Shown here: in pieces, positions 6,040 to 6,085 of the stretch
Layout: each line of letters opens with the position of its first letter
Position numbering within the stretch: the stretch's first letter is position 1
Assembly: GCA_937957815.1 (NCBI GenBank)
Contig: CALFXN010000142.1
Span: 1 to 6,085, forward strand
Origin: an uncultured Synergistales bacterium
Lineage (GTDB): Bacteria > Synergistota > Synergistia > Synergistales > Aminobacteriaceae
Direction: 5' to 3'
Length of the DNA stretch: 6,085 nt
The notes under the pieces: model-generated
What the model saw: only the letters and a program-made list of their open reading frames with translations
Database searches by the model: none
Told to the model about the DNA's origin: nothing
Made by a program: the position numbers and the translations under genes

Positions 6040-6085
6040 AGATCGGAAGAGCACACGTCTGAACTCCAGTCACGTGGCCTTATCT
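6040..6085 (+). other. Illumina TruSeq index adapter (non-biological contig end)
   Basis: From 6040 the sequence reads AGATCGGAAGAGCACACGTC and continues through the 34-base constant adapter to 6073. It is followed by the six-base index GTGGCC (6074-6079, matching TruSeq index 20 as I recall it), TT, and ATCT, the start of the next constant part. This is library adapter left by short-insert read-through, not genome. The base at 6040 may be native or part of the adapter. No gene call should extend past 6039. Confidence 0.98.

Noticed and set aside
2503..6054. An 1183-codon minus-strand open frame running through the whole exporter region
   Set aside because: It starts inside the sequencing adapter and most of it reads as Arg/Gly-rich out-of-frame sequence. 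Only its last 105 codons (2820-2503) are a real gene, with its own start.

Overview
The window is a gene-dense stretch of high-G+C DNA (about 60-70% G+C in the lines I counted) with bacterial gene organisation: short overlaps, Shine-Dalgarno sequences and almost no intergenic space. The sequence points to an anaerobic, probably fermentative bacterium, because it carries an energy-converting (Ech-type, group 4) [NiFe] hydrogenase. I cannot assign a phylum. The last 46 bases are not genomic. They are a read-through Illumina TruSeq index adapter, so the native sequence ends at about 6039 and the window is most likely the end of a short-read (meta)genome contig.

Layout. Bases 2-1899 (+ strand) hold the 3' part of an ech operon in the canonical order: the C-terminal end of the small subunit (EchC/NuoB-like), EchD (NuoC-like), EchE (NuoD-like large subunit with all four nickel-ligand cysteines) and EchF (2x[4Fe-4S] ferredoxin-like). 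The genes overlap or lie 2 bp apart. Together they encode the peripheral arm that takes electrons from reduced ferredoxin to the Ni-Fe site. The membrane subunits EchA and EchB would lie upstream, off the window.

Bases 1904-6017 (- strand) hold a second operon that converges on ech with a 4-bp gap. Its first gene in the window encodes a 1066-aa NHLP/NHLM-type (nitrile-hydratase-leader peptide) natural-product exporter, the permease/ATPase subunit without an active peptidase. Its stop overlaps (ATGA) the start of a 105-aa protein resembling the DUF6922 family. That gene in turn overlaps by 43 nt a GTG-started AbiEii/AbiGii-type nucleotidyltransferase of 213 aa. The last two look like a toxin-antitoxin-type pair translated from the same message as the exporter.

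Every base from 2 to 6017 is coding or lies within a few bases of a gene. The window holds no RNA gene, CRISPR array, insertion sequence or NHLP precursor peptide that I can recognise. Two long perfect inverted repeats (13-bp arms) lie inside coding sequence, one of them just past the convergent junction. The least expected point is the tight coupling of a peptide exporter to an AbiEii-type module; the individual families are known.
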